DNA of 8,050 nucleotides from Promethearchaeia archaeon (GCA_029856375.1 JAHQWX010000071.1:1-8050), one strand, 5' to 3'. Counted from the stretch's first letter, positions 1-6,461 are shown. The notes: generated from the letters alone by a model not told the origin. Made by a program: numbers and translations.

Positions 1-1111
1 GTTTTTGAAACGAATTGGTTAGTTTTAAAACTAGGGATTCAATCATCTGATAGTTTTTTATGATGAATTGAGCTAATAATAGCGAGGCGCTATTTCTAAT
101 GCGCTCATCTTTGTGAAATATTGCTTCCTCTAATAAATCCGGAATCTTTTTTAAGTCCTTCTCAATCTCGTTTGCCGCTGCTTTATTATATGCTTCAGCA
201 ATGTCCTTTACTTCTTTTTCCCATAGTAAAGGCACATCAATTGATAATTCCCTTAAAGCTTTCTCGCGTTCCGCCTTTTCTACACTCTCTCTTTTAATCT
301 CTTCTTTTCGTTTTTCCACTTCTTGGCGATATTCGAGCGCGATTTTGGGGGGAAGAATGTCTTGGATGTCGTCAAAAATGTTTATCATAATCTCCCTAAG
401 ACTCTCCTTCTCGGATTTTTTACTAAATTCCTGTTTTTTGTAGAGATAATCGACGACACTTTCGCAAAATAGTTCTCGTTGTTCTGGATTACAAAGCCTT
501 CCCAATAACGTGCAACCTTTCAAAAATTCTGCTTTATCAGATTCATAAGTTTTGGAAATTGTATCGATTAGAGTTTGAACGGCGTTATAAGCCTCATCGT
601 GGTTTTCATCTAAAATTAATCGATTATAGTATGTACCCAATCTTAAGAATTCTCCAGATAAACCAATTAAGCTTATCTCCTTTTTTTTTATTTTCTCCAA
701 GTATTCTTTCTTCCGCTCTTCTTCAAGTTTTTGAATAGAAAGCCGATCTTTTTGCTCTGCTTCAATTTTCGCGATGATTTCGGGATCTTCGAATACTTCT
801 TTCGCTTTCGTTTCAATTAATTTCCCTAAAGTAACTGAAGCGTATTCGGATTTTTCGCGGTCTTCTCCACTATAACGGTGCGTTAAGATTTTTATTCCTT
901 TTTGCAAAAATTTAGGTTGAATGTCTGCGATTTGAACAAGTACAATTCTAGCGTACTCCCTTAAGTCGGGGTCTTTCGAGAAAGTTAGCTGTAAAAATCC
1001 ATCGACCGCCATATTCACTTCCATAATATCCTGTTGGTCTATCCCAAGGTTATAATCCTTAATTAGATCCTTAATTTCATCCGGATAATTTTCTTTAGTC
1101 TCAACCTTCAA
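1..1111 (-). CDS. HEAT-like alpha-helical repeat protein, C-terminus outside the window
   Basis: My translation of the minus strand is open from 1111 to the left edge, giving about 370 residues with no stop, so the gene is partial at its 3' end. The protein is almost wholly helical. Residues about 30-100 and the last 60 (around DERIRNSASLLLAQFI) resemble HEAT/armadillo hairpins: amphipathic helix pairs with a D-x-x-x-R-x-x-A pattern. Two highly charged Lys/Glu stretches, at about residues 112-145 and 258-290, could form coiled coils. I see no catalytic motif. Such repeats usually act as protein-binding scaffolds; the partner is unknown. The start is uncertain. TTG at 1109-1111 follows an in-frame TAA directly and lies about 35 bases from a minus-strand TATAAA. 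ATG at 1022-1024 (codon 30) has AGGA a few bases upstream. I chose the longer form because the extra 29 codons read like protein and the TATA spacing fits. No family was recognised. Confidence 0.8.
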   Translation of the reverse strand, partial: MKVETKENYPDEIKDLIKDYNLGIDQQDIMEVNMAVDGFLQLTFSKDPDLREYARIVLVQIADIQPKFLQKGIKILTHRYSGEDREKSEYASVTLGKLIETKAKEVFEDPEIIAKIEAEQKDRLSIQKLEEERKKEYLEKIKKKEISLIGLSGEFLRLGTYYNRLILDENHDEAYNAVQTLIDTISKTYESDKAEFLKGCTLLGRLCNPEQRELFCESVVDYLYKKQEFSKKSEKESLREIMINIFDDIQDILPPKIALEYRQEVEKRKEEIKRESVEKAEREKALRELSIDVPLLWEKEVKDIAEAYNKAAANEIEKDLKKIPDLLEEAIFHKDERIRNSASLLLAQFIIKNYQMIESLVLKLTNSFQK

Positions 1112-1226
1112 TTAACTAACACGAGAGCCGGTTTTCTATTTAACTTTATAATAATTGATATTATATTTAATTATATACTTTAATTAAGTTATAATTGAAA
1201 TCAAATAAGAAAAGGTTTTCAAAGAT
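1112..1226. promoter_or_regulatory. Divergent promoter region, HEAT-like gene and phosphoesterase
   Basis: This is a very AT-rich 115-base gap between two divergent genes. For the minus gene, TATAAA (minus strand, 1145-1150) lies about 35 bases before the TTG start, which predicts a very short leader. For the plus gene, TTATATA at 1171-1177 lies about 50 bases before the ATG and is followed by an imperfect dyad, ACTT-TAATT-AAGT (1177-1189). A weak purine patch, GAAAAGG at 1209-1215, precedes the ATG by 11 bases and could be a poor ribosome binding site. The TATA assignments rest on spacing and composition only, in a region where A/T runs are common. Confidence 0.5.
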
Positions 1227-1733
1227 ATGAAGTTAGGAGTAATGTCCGATACGCACGATCGTCTTGAGAACATTAAAAAAGCAGTTGATATTTTTAATAA
1301 AGAAAATATCGATTTTTTGGTACATTGTGGAGATTATGTTGCTCCTTTTGTGGTTAGAGCTTTTGAAGGATTAGACGAAAAAATTAAAAATGGTAATTTC
1401 TACGGAGTCTTTGGAAATAACGACGGGGAACTTTTAGGATTGATGAAAATTTTAGGCAAAATTTGTGATATCAAGGGTTATGAGGCAATTCTGGAACTAG
1501 GTGGTAAAAAAATTTATGTATCTCACGGACCAAATCCTTCGGTAATTAAGAGCATAGCTAGCTCCGGCCAATTTGATATAATCGCTACAGGCCATACTCA
1601 CCAATCAAAAATTGAGCAAATTGGTAATTGTTTAGTTATAAATCCGGGAGAACTCTGCGGATACCTTTCTGATGAATCTACATTTATGATCGTCGACTTA
1701 AATACGATGAATGTTCAACTATTAGAGATATAG
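1227..1733 (+). CDS. YfcE/MJ0936/Vps29-family metallophosphoesterase
   Basis: This 168-residue protein has the full calcineurin-like fold signature of the small archaeal MJ0936 phosphodiesterases: D-x-H at 8-10 (SDTHDR), GDY at 35-37, GNND at 63-66, SHG at 99-101, GHTH at 122-125 and NPGE at 139-142. These supply the Asp, His and Asn ligands for two divalent metals, so the enzyme should be active. Characterised relatives hydrolyse model phosphodiesters such as bis-pNPP and the natural substrate is usually unknown. The family is also the closest prokaryotic relative of the retromer subunit Vps29, which keeps the fold but lost several metal ligands; here the ligands are intact, so an enzyme is more likely than a retromer-like scaffold. 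Length matches the family (about 165 residues). There is no signal peptide, so it is cytosolic. It has its own promoter region and ends 11 bases from the convergent racemase-like gene. Confidence 0.92.
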   Translation: MKLGVMSDTHDRLENIKKAVDIFNKENIDFLVHCGDYVAPFVVRAFEGLDEKIKNGNFYGVFGNNDGELLGLMKILGKICDIKGYEAILELGGKKIYVSHGPNPSVIKSIASSGQFDIIATGHTHQSKIEQIGNCLVINPGELCGYLSDESTFMIVDLNTMNVQLLEI

Positions 1734-1744
1734 AATAAGTCGAA

Positions 1745-2947
1745 TTAAGTGATTTTCTTCATTTTTAGCTCTCTGATCTCTTCTTCTGAAAAATTCAACG
1801 ATTTTAGAATTTCTTTGGTGTGTTCCCCAATTTTGGGAGCTATGCTTCTTATTGTCAAGGGTGTCCTGGATAGCTTTATTGGAGAGGCAATGTTTTTTAC
1901 CTTTCCTAATTTAGGGTGGTCTAATTCTACAACCATATTTCGAGCTAAAATCTGAGGATCGCTACAAGCTTCAGCAAAATTATTTACTGGCATAATGCAC
2001 GTATCATAATTTTTAAAATGATCCACCCATTCTTGCTGTGTTTTCGTAAGAAAAGTGTTTTGTACTTGTTTGAAAACTTCTTCCTTCTCTAAGCCCTGAG
2101 AAAATTGTTTGGATTTTAAATCTGGAAGCCCCAAACCTTCGCATAACTGATGCCAGAATTTCACTTCGATGGCTCCGACAGACAAGTACTTGTTATCCTT
2201 TGTCCGATAATTTGCATAGAAAGGAAATCCCCCATGTAAAGGATTAATGTCAGCATCGTTTTGGGAAAAGTATATCGCGGCAGGCATCGGCATAAACGAA
2301 AAAACGCAATCTAACATGGAAATATCAATATATTGCCCCTTTTTGTCAGGATTTTTATCTCGTTCCATTATAGCACCCAAGATTCCAATAACAGATACTA
2401 AAGCCCCACCAATATCAGCGGGTTGCACTCCAGGATTTATCGGAGGCCTTTCTTTTTCAGGCTGATCTTCATGTATTCTTTCTTTATTTAAATCTAAAAT
2501 TCCACAGACACTAATATAATTTAAATCGTGGCCAGCTAATTGTTCGTAGGGTCCATCCTGACCGTATCCAGTTAATGAACAACAAATTATTGATGGATTT
2601 ATTGAAGAGAGAGTATTGTAATCGATTTTAAGTTTATCGGTTACCTTAGGTCGAAAGGTGTCTATTACTACATCCGCTTGTTTCACAAGTTCGTAGAAGA
2701 TTTCTAATGCTTTTTGCTGCTTTAAATTTAGCGTGATAGACTTCTTATTTCGCATTATTATAGAATTGAAGGCGCTTTCGCGATATCTTCCTTTTTGATA
2801 AAATGGTGGGGGACTCGAATAAAAATAATTTGGGTCTTCGACGCGAATAACCTCTGCTCCCAAATCAGCTAATATCATAGAGCAATAAGGTCCTGGTAGC
2901 ATTCTGCTTAAATCCAATACTTTAATTCCACTTAATGGTAGAGCCAT
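1745..2947 (-). CDS. CaiB/BaiF family III protein, alpha-methylacyl-CoA racemase-like
   Basis: The 400-residue protein belongs to the CoA-transferase family III superfamily (N-terminal GIKVLDLSRMLPGPYCSMIL, ADLGAEVIRVE at 27-37, then GYGQDGPY at 127-134). Members either move CoA between carboxylic acids or epimerise 2-methylacyl-CoA thioesters. The residues point to racemase: H140 in AGHDLNY, D178 in PADIGG and E261 in GAIEVKFW match the His, Asp and Glu catalytic residues of the Mycobacterium tuberculosis racemase MCR. The length (about 360-400) fits. The enzyme would be cytosolic and act on the alpha carbon of a branched acyl-CoA; the acyl group cannot be told from sequence. The ATG start has a good ribosome binding site (GGAG at 2954-2957). 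No beta-oxidation gene is visible beside it. A CoA transferase or a bile-acid-type CoA enzyme remains possible. It is divergent from the JAMM gene and convergent with the phosphoesterase. Confidence 0.85.
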   Translation of the reverse strand: MALPLSGIKVLDLSRMLPGPYCSMILADLGAEVIRVEDPNYFYSSPPPFYQKGRYRESAFNSIIMRNKKSITLNLKQQKALEIFYELVKQADVVIDTFRPKVTDKLKIDYNTLSSINPSIICCSLTGYGQDGPYEQLAGHDLNYISVCGILDLNKERIHEDQPEKERPPINPGVQPADIGGALVSVIGILGAIMERDKNPDKKGQYIDISMLDCVFSFMPMPAAIYFSQNDADINPLHGGFPFYANYRTKDNKYLSVGAIEVKFWHQLCEGLGLPDLKSKQFSQGLEKEEVFKQVQNTFLTKTQQEWVDHFKNYDTCIMPVNNFAEACSDPQILARNMVVELDHPKLGKVKNIASPIKLSRTPLTIRSIAPKIGEHTKEILKSLNFSEEEIRELKMKKIT

Positions 2948-2953
2948 TTAAAT

Positions 2954-2957
2954 CTCC
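2954..2957 (-). promoter_or_regulatory. Shine-Dalgarno site of the racemase-like gene
   Basis: On the minus strand GGAG lies six bases before the ATG at 2945-2947. It is the clearest ribosome binding site in the window; most other genes here show none, suggesting mixed leadered and leaderless initiation. Confidence 0.6.
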
Positions 2958-2982
2958 AAATTTTTGTGATGTTAGATTATCG

Positions 2983-3000
2983 TAATCTTATTTAAGATTA
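2983..3000. repeat. Perfect inverted repeat, candidate operator
   Basis: TAATCTTA (2983-2990) and its exact reverse complement TAAGATTA (2993-3000) are separated by two bases. An overlapping GATTA-TCG-TAATC (2975-2987) shares the middle arm. It lies upstream of the racemase-like start and overlaps the edge of the TATA-like element, so it could bind a dimeric regulator. No regulator gene is adjacent. Confidence 0.5.
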
Positions 3001-3006
3001 TAAATA

Positions 3007-3019
3007 TACTAATTTAGTA
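3007..3019. repeat. Short perfect dyad downstream of the TATA box of the JAMM gene
   Basis: TACTAA (3007-3012) and TTAGTA (3014-3019) are exact reverse complements around a single T. The dyad starts where the TATA-like element ends and is 32 bases before the ATG. Similar dyads follow the TATA boxes at 1171 and 6462. In AT-rich DNA, dyads this short can arise by chance. Confidence 0.4.
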
Positions 3020-3051
3020 ATAAAGAAATATCGAATAAAAACGAATATACT

Positions 3052-4635
3052 ATGCCAGACAAATCAGAGAACCAAGCGGAAGAGAAATATAACGCCAAAA
3101 CCGAGGATATAGAGAAACAAAAAGAAGAAAAGGAGTCTAAACCCGAGAAACCCATAGTAATTAAGGCTGAGGCATATAAAACAATAATTTTGTACGCAAG
3201 TCGATACGCAAACCAAGCAATACCCCCTCCTGAATGGAAGGAGATTTACGGAATATTGATTGGAACCGCTTCTGATGTGGTTGTATATGTAGAAAGCGCA
3301 GAAGCTTTAACATTTGGGCACTCCACCGATGTTCAATTAGATGAGAGGCATTATATTTTCATTGACGAGATCCAACAAAAACTAGATAAGGAAGGGCAGG
3401 GTCATTACATGATTGGATGGTTTCATTCTCATCCGGGTTTGGGGCTATTTTTTTCAGATATTGATATTGTAAATCAACTTGGTTTTCAAGCTAATAATAC
3501 TGATTTCTGTGGCTTAGTTTTTGATCATACTCTATTGGGCAAGAAAAAACAGGAAAAAGTTGAGGGAACCGAGCATACAATTACTAAATACGACACTGGT
3601 TTTGAGATTTATCGATTAAACGATGTCGGTATGGATATAAACGATCCTGAATTTAGCAATAATTATCACAAAGTTGATTACATCATCGAAGGTCTAAACA
3701 AATTCTTTTTCGCCAATGTCCTAGCTGAGCTTTCTGCTCTTGCTACAATGGGCAAACCACTACAGGCTGCATATGGAGAAGATTTGTCAAGTTATACGCC
3801 TCAATTCACCCAGAATCCGGAAAAACCTCACGAAGAAATAACCGAACAATCGTTCGATGAGCAAGAGAGTAAGCTACGGGAGCAAAATCTTGAGCTGAGC
3901 AAAATTCCAATTGACGACGAGGAATTCGAGGCTTTGAAAAGATATATGGATTCAATTGATAAGGCTTCAGAAATAGAAAAGGACGAGAGAGCTTCAAAGT
4001 TTGAAGATGCTGATAAACTAATTTTCGAGGGGAATCAAGCGTTTCACCACAAAAATTCCTTCATTGGAGTAGAGAAGTACAACAACGCTATTGATATTTT
4101 TAAAGATTTAGGAGACTATTATAAAGTAATGGATAATCTCAGCAAATTAAGCGAGAAATGCTATTATAACGATCACTATACATTGGCCGAACAATATTCC
4201 AACGAATTATTTAAAATTTCTGAGGAGAAGGGATCTCTCTTTTACATGGCGGGTGCGAAATTAATAAGTGGTTTCATCAAAATCTGGAAAAAAGAAATTA
4301 TGGAAGGATTAGAATTAGTACAGCAATCTGCAATTCTGTACGAAAAAGCAGCGGATTATTATGGTATGGGTTTATGCAATCAAAAAATTGGTTCCATTTA
4401 TTTCTCACAGCTTGACAATCTTGAATCTGCGTTATTGTTTCTCGTTGAAGCTATGAAAAATTTCAATTCAGCAATCTATAAAATTCACCCCTTGAGAAAA
4501 ACTATCTGGAATACTCCAAATAACTTAAAAGACAAAATAAGGAACCTCAAACAAATTATCGAGAGTAACATAAATATAATTACGACCTCAGAAGTTAAAG
4601 AGAAAATCGAAAAAGAAATAAGCAGTCTTGAGTGA
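3052..4635 (+). CDS. Rpn11-like JAMM/MPN metalloprotease with C-terminal TPR-like region
   Basis: This 527-residue protein starts with a charged, probably disordered tail (1-35, rich in Lys and Glu). An MPN domain follows at about 36-240. It carries a complete JAMM zinc site: E64 in EIYGILIG, then H125 and H127 in WFHSHPGLG, S135 and D138 (spacing H-x-H-x7-S-x2-D). The block at 122-142 closely resembles the eukaryotic proteasome deubiquitinase Rpn11, so hydrolysis of an isopeptide or peptide bond after a ubiquitin-like protein is expected. A linker (about 245-310, acidic) leads to a helical region (about 318-505) that reads as TPR-like: EGNQAFHHKNS then EKYNNAIDIFKDLGDYY and further hairpins, most likely for partner or substrate docking. 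No membrane segment is present, so it is cytosolic. Rpn11 and Csn5 do not carry such a TPR tail. No ubiquitin-like, E1 or E2 gene lies in the window. The ATG has no ribosome binding site but sits a short distance after a TATA-like element. Confidence 0.88.
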   Translation: MPDKSENQAEEKYNAKTEDIEKQKEEKESKPEKPIVIKAEAYKTIILYASRYANQAIPPPEWKEIYGILIGTASDVVVYVESAEALTFGHSTDVQLDERHYIFIDEIQQKLDKEGQGHYMIGWFHSHPGLGLFFSDIDIVNQLGFQANNTDFCGLVFDHTLLGKKKQEKVEGTEHTITKYDTGFEIYRLNDVGMDINDPEFSNNYHKVDYIIEGLNKFFFANVLAELSALATMGKPLQAAYGEDLSSYTPQFTQNPEKPHEEITEQSFDEQESKLREQNLELSKIPIDDEEFEALKRYMDSIDKASEIEKDERASKFEDADKLIFEGNQAFHHKNSFIGVEKYNNAIDIFKDLGDYYKVMDNLSKLSEKCYYNDHYTLAEQYSNELFKISEEKGSLFYMAGAKLISGFIKIWKKEIMEGLELVQQSAILYEKAADYYGMGLCNQKIGSIYFSQLDNLESALLFLVEAMKNFNSAIYKIHPLRKTIWNTPNNLKDKIRNLKQIIESNINIITTSEVKEKIEKEISSLE

Positions 4636-4735
4636 ATTCTCCTTATAGGATTATCAAACTTATTAAAAAAAATTAAATTCAATGGTTAATTGAGATCATT
4701 TAATATTATTCTTTTTAACGATAGAACCCTCTTTA
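4636..4735 (+). promoter_or_regulatory. Intergenic region with probable TATA box for the zinc-finger gene
   Basis: TTTAATATTA at about 4699-4708 lies 28-37 bases before the GTG at 4736, the spacing expected for a leaderless or almost leaderless archaeal transcript. No ribosome binding site precedes the GTG, which agrees. A small TCCT-TAT-AGGA dyad (4640-4650) lies just after the JAMM stop. There is no T-tract directly after that stop; the first one (4712-4716) lies downstream of the TATA box, so read-through from the JAMM gene is possible. Confidence 0.45.
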
Positions 4736-5401
4736 GTGATACACATTCCAAGAAGAAAAACTAAAGTAAAATTTAAGAAAAAAATCGCTTGTGAACACCT
4801 TGAGCCTTTAGGAGATGTTTCAAATAGTCTCCAACCATTGTGTTATTGCGAAGAAAGAGATTTAGTACTTGGATCTCACTCAACGATGGGAGCATTTGTA
4901 TGCCAAGTCTGCGATTTTTATTCGCCTAACGGAAATACCGCCGTAAACGAGATTTACAAAAAGAGTAAGAAAATGGCGGAACAAAAAATTCCAATCGTAA
5001 AGGAAGTCAAACCTGAAGATCTAGAATCGGAATTTGAAATGGAGATCGATTTGGATGTTAGTGAGTTCGACGAAGAAGACGATGAAGATGCTGAATTGAC
5101 CAAGTTCAGAAAGAGATCTAAGGGAACAGGAGCAGCAAGCGTAAAAAAGGAATATGGTGCTTTGACTACGGAATGTCCTTATTGCGGCGAATATTTTGAG
5201 GATCTGGAAGGCCACATGCCTGTGTGCGAATTCGCTCCAAGCGAAGAGGCCGTAATTGCACGCCGTGGAAGAAAAACAAAATCAGCTCCTGCTAAAAAAC
5301 CTGCCGCATCTGGTGAAACTAAAGGCGAAGTGTGTCCTTATTGCGGGAAAACCTTTCAAAGGCTTGCGAGACATAAATGCAAGAAAGCTCCTAAAGACTA
5401 A
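4736..5401 (+). CDS. Zinc-finger protein with N-terminal Cys/His cluster and two C2HC fingers
   Basis: This 221-residue protein has three candidate metal sites. The N-terminal cluster offers C19, H21, C36, C38, C56 and C59, enough for one or two zincs in a ribbon or treble-clef-like fold. Two short fingers follow: CPYCGEYFEDLEGHMPVC (C147, C150, H160, C164) and CPYCGKTFQRLARHKC (C200, C203, H213, C215). Between them lie a strongly acidic stretch (about 95-120) and basic patches (about 124-138 and 176-189), probably disordered. Fingers of this type bind nucleic acid or protein, including ubiquitin; the sequence does not decide which. GTG at 4736 is the only usable start after the in-frame TGA at 4691: no ATG or TTG lies between them, and the next Met is residue 51, inside the cysteine cluster. 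The radical SAM gene starts 18 bases after its stop, so the two are probably co-transcribed. I do not recognise the family. Confidence 0.85.
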   Translation: MIHIPRRKTKVKFKKKIACEHLEPLGDVSNSLQPLCYCEERDLVLGSHSTMGAFVCQVCDFYSPNGNTAVNEIYKKSKKMAEQKIPIVKEVKPEDLESEFEMEIDLDVSEFDEEDDEDAELTKFRKRSKGTGAASVKKEYGALTTECPYCGEYFEDLEGHMPVCEFAPSEEAVIARRGRKTKSAPAKKPAASGETKGEVCPYCGKTFQRLARHKCKKAPKD

Positions 5402-5419
5402 AACGATACTTAACTTGAT

Positions 5420-6343
5420 ATGACCAACCAAGAAAGCATTTATTATTGTCATCCCGTTTTTAGACCACCATCTGAAGCTTATTCTCTACTAATTCAGGCA
5501 ACTGAAGGGTGTTCGTTCCGATGCGATTTTTGCATGTCTAATTTGCGCAAGAAATTCGTAATTAGAGAGATAAATGACATTAAAAAAGATTTAGATATTG
5601 CCCGAAAGCAGTATGGTCCCGGTGTCAGAAAGATATTCTTCTTGGATGGAAACGCTATGGTAATGAAGTCTTCGGATCTATTAGAGATAACCAAATACGC
5701 TTCAGAGGTTTTTCCAAGATTGGAAAGATGCGGCGTTTACGCTCACGCAAAAGATATTATGAAGAAATCAGACGAAGAATTAAGAGAATTGTACGAAGCC
5801 GGATTAAAGATCGCTTATGTTGGCTTCGAAACGGGTTCTGATAAGCTATTGGAAATGGTTCGCAAGCACACCATGAAAGATGAATTAATTGCCGCGAGCA
5901 AGAAACTATTTAAATCGGGAATAACGCTATCTGCTACTTTAATTTTAGGATTAGGTGGAGATGATCCCGAACTATCGAAGATCTCAGCTATTGAATCTGC
6001 GGATTTGGTGAATAAAATTTATCCAGACGATGAAACTCTCTGGTATATCGCGTGTTTAACGCTCATGGTGCCTCCAGGCACAGAATTGTACATGAAAAAA
6101 GAAAAAAACGATTTTCGCGAAATGAGTTCCTTGGACATTTTGAAGGAATTGTATATATTTGTAGAGCATATAGATTTTAAAAACAATCACAATGCTAATT
6201 GCGTGTTCCGCACGAATCACGCTTCAAATTACTTGCCTATTCGCGGAGTTTTAGATCGCGATAAAGAACAGATTTTACAAACGATAAAAAAAGGATTAGA
6301 TGATCCCGATATGCTAAGGCCCGAATTTTATAGGGCTCTATAA
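5420..6343 (+). CDS. Radical SAM protein, Elp3/MiaB/NifB-type core, function unknown
   Basis: The 307-residue protein has the [4Fe-4S] cysteine motif C31-x3-C35-x2-C38 (EGCSFRCDFC), which with SAM makes a 5'-deoxyadenosyl radical. Other core-barrel signs are FLDGNAM (74-80), GFETGSD (135-141), the position of the ribose-binding motif, and ILGLGG (175-180). The C-terminal FRTNHASNYLPIRGVL (263-278) is a feature I recall from an uncharacterised radical SAM group found in archaea and anaerobic bacteria. There is no TRAM, B12-binding or SPASM cysteine cluster, so this is not MiaB, a cobalamin methylase or a typical peptide maturase. The reaction and substrate are unknown. The enzyme is cytosolic and oxygen-sensitive, which fits an anaerobe. 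ATG at 5420 lies 18 bases after the zinc-finger stop without a ribosome binding site; T-tracts follow its own stop, so it is probably the last gene of the transcript. Confidence 0.88.
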   Translation: MTNQESIYYCHPVFRPPSEAYSLLIQATEGCSFRCDFCMSNLRKKFVIREINDIKKDLDIARKQYGPGVRKIFFLDGNAMVMKSSDLLEITKYASEVFPRLERCGVYAHAKDIMKKSDEELRELYEAGLKIAYVGFETGSDKLLEMVRKHTMKDELIAASKKLFKSGITLSATLILGLGGDDPELSKISAIESADLVNKIYPDDETLWYIACLTLMVPPGTELYMKKEKNDFREMSSLDILKELYIFVEHIDFKNNHNANCVFRTNHASNYLPIRGVLDRDKEQILQTIKKGLDDPDMLRPEFYRAL

Positions 6344-6355
6344 GTACTTTGTGTA

Positions 6356-6428
6356 TTTTTTTACGATTTGTGCTTGGTTTAAAAGGTGCGCAGTACTGTT
6401 AATTAACATTTTTCATATTATTATTTTT
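6356..6428 (+). terminator. T-tract termination region after the radical SAM gene
   Basis: Seven Ts at 6356-6362, five at 6409-6413 and five at 6424-6428 follow the stop at 6341-6343. Archaeal RNA polymerase terminates at such U-tracts without needing a hairpin. The first is the most likely main site. Between them lie CAGTACTG (6391-6398) and GTTAATTAAC (6398-6407), two adjoining palindromes that may or may not matter. Confidence 0.5.
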
Positions 6429-6461
6429 CTTAATACCTATTTAAATCAAGGAACTGTTTGA

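Larger units (their letters stand above)
2948..3051. promoter_or_regulatory. Divergent promoter region with two dyads, racemase-like and JAMM genes
   Basis: A near-symmetrical TATA-like element, TTATAAATATA (2998-3008 region), sits in the middle and could serve either direction: about 40-50 bases before each start codon. It is flanked on the racemase side by the perfect dyad TAATCTTA-TT-TAAGATTA (2983-3000), and on the JAMM side by TACTAA-T-TTAGTA (3007-3019). A further GATTA-TCG-TAATC (2975-2987) overlaps the first dyad. Each dyad falls between the TATA-like element and the expected transcription start of its gene, where a bound repressor would block initiation. That regulatory role is inference. 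Confidence 0.5.

Noticed and set aside
201..443. Plus-strand open frame of 80 codons rich in Ser and Phe
   Set aside because: It lies antisense inside the HEAT-like gene, which is open throughout and has protein-like composition; Ser/Phe-rich frames are typical shadows of Lys/Glu-rich genes.
1749..2465. Plus-strand open frames opposite the racemase-like gene
   Set aside because: They are antisense to a gene with clear family motifs and have no domain of their own.
4661..4716. Possible hairpin terminator or small RNA between the JAMM and zinc-finger genes
   Set aside because: Only 5-base arms (TCAAT/ATTGA) were found, with no T-tract right after them; the stretch is better explained as promoter sequence.
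3806..5694. Minus-strand short open frames opposite the JAMM, zinc-finger and radical SAM genes
   Set aside because: All overlap well-supported genes and show no motif or upstream signal.
6391..6407. Adjoining palindromes CAGTACTG and GTTAATTAAC as an attachment or regulator site
   Set aside because: Each is short, the stretch is AT-rich, and there is no integrase, direct repeat or other context for them.
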